This document shows positions 62,690 through 64,000 of a stretch of DNA of 64,000 bases, piece by piece. This DNA comes from Tildeniella nuda ZEHNDER 1965/U140 (lineage in GTDB: Bacteria > Cyanobacteriota > Cyanobacteriia > Leptolyngbyales > Leptolyngbyaceae), in assembly GCA_019358895.1 (NCBI GenBank), contig JAHHIG010000020.1, positions 1-64,000 of the forward strand. Direction: 5' to 3'. The translations under genes were made by a program, and so were the position numbers. The first letter of the stretch is position 1. Each line of letters starts with the position of its first letter. The notes under the pieces were generated by a model. It was given only the letters and a program-made list of their open reading frames with translations. It had not been told where the DNA came from and did no database searches.

Positions 62690-63382
62690 TTAGCCTTCAG
62701 CCTTTAGCCTTTCCACGCCGTACCATGCAGCAAGCCGTTGGGTTAGGACTGTCTGAATTTGTTCAGCAACTTCAGTCTCGGTGCGTGTGGCATCAATGCG
62801 GATGATGCGTTGAGGGTGGCGTTGAGCTAGCTCTGTAAAGCCTTGCTGGACACGCTGATGAAACGACAGATCTGCCTGTTCGATACGATCGGCGGTTCCC
62901 CGTTGCTGCGTTCTTACCAGCCCGGTAGCCGCATCCAGGTCTAGCCAGAGGGTAAGGTCGCTTTCGAGTCCGTTGGTGGCGACGTGGTTAAGTTGAGCAA
63001 TCAGATTGAGATCAATGCCGCGCCCGTAGCCTTGATACGCGATCGTAGAATCGGTGTAGCGATCGCATAGAATTAGCGCACCCTGGAGCAAATGGGGGTT
63101 TAAGTAGCCATCGACATGTTGAGCGCGATCGGCAGCGTAAAGCAGCAATTCGGCACGGCTCTCAATTGCTTCTGTTGTCGGTTGCGCTAATAAAAGTTGA
63201 CGTACCTGCAAGCCGAGTGCGGTACCACCTGGTTCGCGTGTGGTAACAAGGTGTTGGAGATAGCCTTTGGTTTGTAGCAATGCCTGCCAGCCGCTATCCA
63301 CTAACCATTGCTGCGATCGTCGCAGTTGCGTTGTTTTGCCACAGCCTTCTACACCTTCAAACACAATCAGCTTACCGCGCAT
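62690..63382 (-). CDS. tmk: Thymidylate kinase
   Basis: A 230-residue dTMP kinase: P-loop VFEGVEGCGKTTQLR, TREPGGTALGLQVR, LLYAADRAQHV and ILCDRYTDSTIAYQGYGRG (DRY motif). It phosphorylates dTMP to dTDP. A short insertion (LLQTKGYLQHLV) lies before the TREPGGT motif. It is encoded just upstream of holB and probably co-transcribed with it. Confidence 0.95.
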   Translation of the reverse strand: MRGKLIVFEGVEGCGKTTQLRRSQQWLVDSGWQALLQTKGYLQHLVTTREPGGTALGLQVRQLLLAQPTTEAIESRAELLLYAADRAQHVDGYLNPHLLQGALILCDRYTDSTIAYQGYGRGIDLNLIAQLNHVATNGLESDLTLWLDLDAATGLVRTQQRGTADRIEQADLSFHQRVQQGFTELAQRHPQRIIRIDATRTETEVAEQIQTVLTQRLAAWYGVERLKAEG

Positions 63383-63617
63383 ATTTCCTCATAAAGCAGG
63401 CGTTAGACAGGAGATTAAATAGGGACGGGGAATTAATGAGAGGTATCCTAACCGCTGAAGGATTGAGTTTTGTTGACGCATAATTTGGGACTGCTCACTG
63501 TGCTCTATAGGACTCGCTGGAGTTTAGCATTGCGTCGTGACGCTAAATGATGAAGCTTGATATGCTGAATGAGCGATATGATAGCGAAGTCTAAATGTTA
63601 TATGTCCGGGGTTAGCC

Positions 63618-63965
63618 ATGGCTCGTTATACCTGCCTATTTACAGTTGAGGCATCCGTAGGGAACGTCCAAAGCCTGCTGAGCGAGACTCTGGAATCCTG
63701 TAACTTTGATATTATCTATGAAACGGGTGACTATTTGATGGCACGCGAAGTACCGGGTAACGTTGCTTTTTCTAAGCTAGTTACAGTGGAGGTGCTTGTT
63801 GATAAAACCCTGGCGACCGATCGCGAAGTGCGAATGAGCTTTGTGATCAAAAACGAAGAGTTGCCGCTTCAGATCAATAACCACTGTCGGCGTATGTATG
63901 ATTTGGTGAGTCGGGCGATCGCCGATAACCGCCAATGGAGCCTGATTGATACGGTTGCAGGCTAG
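63618..63965 (+). CDS. Conserved cyanobacterial hypothetical protein
   Basis: A 115-residue soluble protein starting MARYTCLFTVEASVGNVQSL and containing ESCNFDIIYETGDYLMAREV and INNHCRRMYDLVSRAIADN. It looks like an alpha/beta fold and a real gene by codon use, but I cannot name a function. GGGG precedes the ATG closely (GTCCGGGGTTAGCC). It is divergent from tmk-holB across a 235-bp gap that shows nothing else. Confidence 0.7.
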   Translation: MARYTCLFTVEASVGNVQSLLSETLESCNFDIIYETGDYLMAREVPGNVAFSKLVTVEVLVDKTLATDREVRMSFVIKNEELPLQINNHCRRMYDLVSRAIADNRQWSLIDTVAG

Positions 63966-64000
63966 AACGAATGAGATAAGTTCGTGTCTCAGGTTCGTCG

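Overview
The window is chromosomal DNA from a cyanobacterium. The HIP1 octamer GCGATCGC is scattered throughout, and the gene set includes the sulfolipid genes sqdB and sqdX, cyanase, phosphoketolase, PEP-CTERM, DUF3153, DUF2811 and DUF7219 family genes, a cyanobacteriochrome-type kinase, and heptanucleotide (STRR-type) repeats. The large number of dispersed repeats and two-component genes fits a large-genome filamentous lineage (Leptolyngbya/Oscillatoriales-like), but the genus is inference.

Layout. 0-8 kb: a TetR/recombinase-like gene cut by a dispersed repeat, then a minus-strand run (PEP-CTERM protein, DUF4331, TPR, NicO metal transporter, small Cys protein) and an L,D-transpeptidase. 8-18 kb: cyanase, an Anbu proteasome-like protein, sqdB-orf98-sqdX, an AtzE/AtzG-type amidase cluster, an SDF symporter, and a RexT-like ArsR repressor divergent from thioredoxin with a perfect operator palindrome between them. 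18-30 kb: a GMC oxidoreductase pseudogene, a sensor kinase-MFP-RND-response regulator efflux set, and a LysR gene divergent from a SnoaL/Tat-AKR/Kelch set. 30-32.3 kb: a decayed mobile region with an IS200/IS605 relic, a truncated SMEK gene, a 13-unit 21-bp repeat fused to a VirB10/TrbI-like tail, and a relic end of a type V-K CRISPR-associated transposon beside tRNA-Ala(CGC). 32-47 kb: HAD phosphatase, methyltransferase, glycosidase-like protein, endonuclease III-like protein, TetR/hydrolase pair, DJ-1/ferritin-like fusion, orphan kinase, EamA transporter, phosphoketolase, aldo/keto reductase. 47-64 kb: PD-(D/E)XK nuclease, DUF2811, a helically phased DnaA-box-like array, PBP2 (mrdA), a DXCF-type cyanobacteriochrome hybrid kinase with its PP2C response regulator, a PCP-reductase-like small protein, a META-domain protein, a DUF3153 lipoprotein, tmk-holB and a conserved hypothetical.

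The most striking signal is at 31988-32307. A 37-nt CRISPR-like repeat and a shortened second repeat are followed at once by an 18-nt segment that matches 16 of 18 bases in the adjacent tRNA-Ala gene, where the match has a GTA motif on its 5' side. Three copies of ACGACATTAATGTGCG follow, then a TGTAC terminus exactly 66 bp downstream of that GTA. This is the geometry expected of a Cas12k transposon that homed to a tRNA gene with its own guide. No cas12k, tnsB, tnsC or tniQ gene is visible in the window and the opposite end was not found, so it is read as a relic or a deletion derivative.
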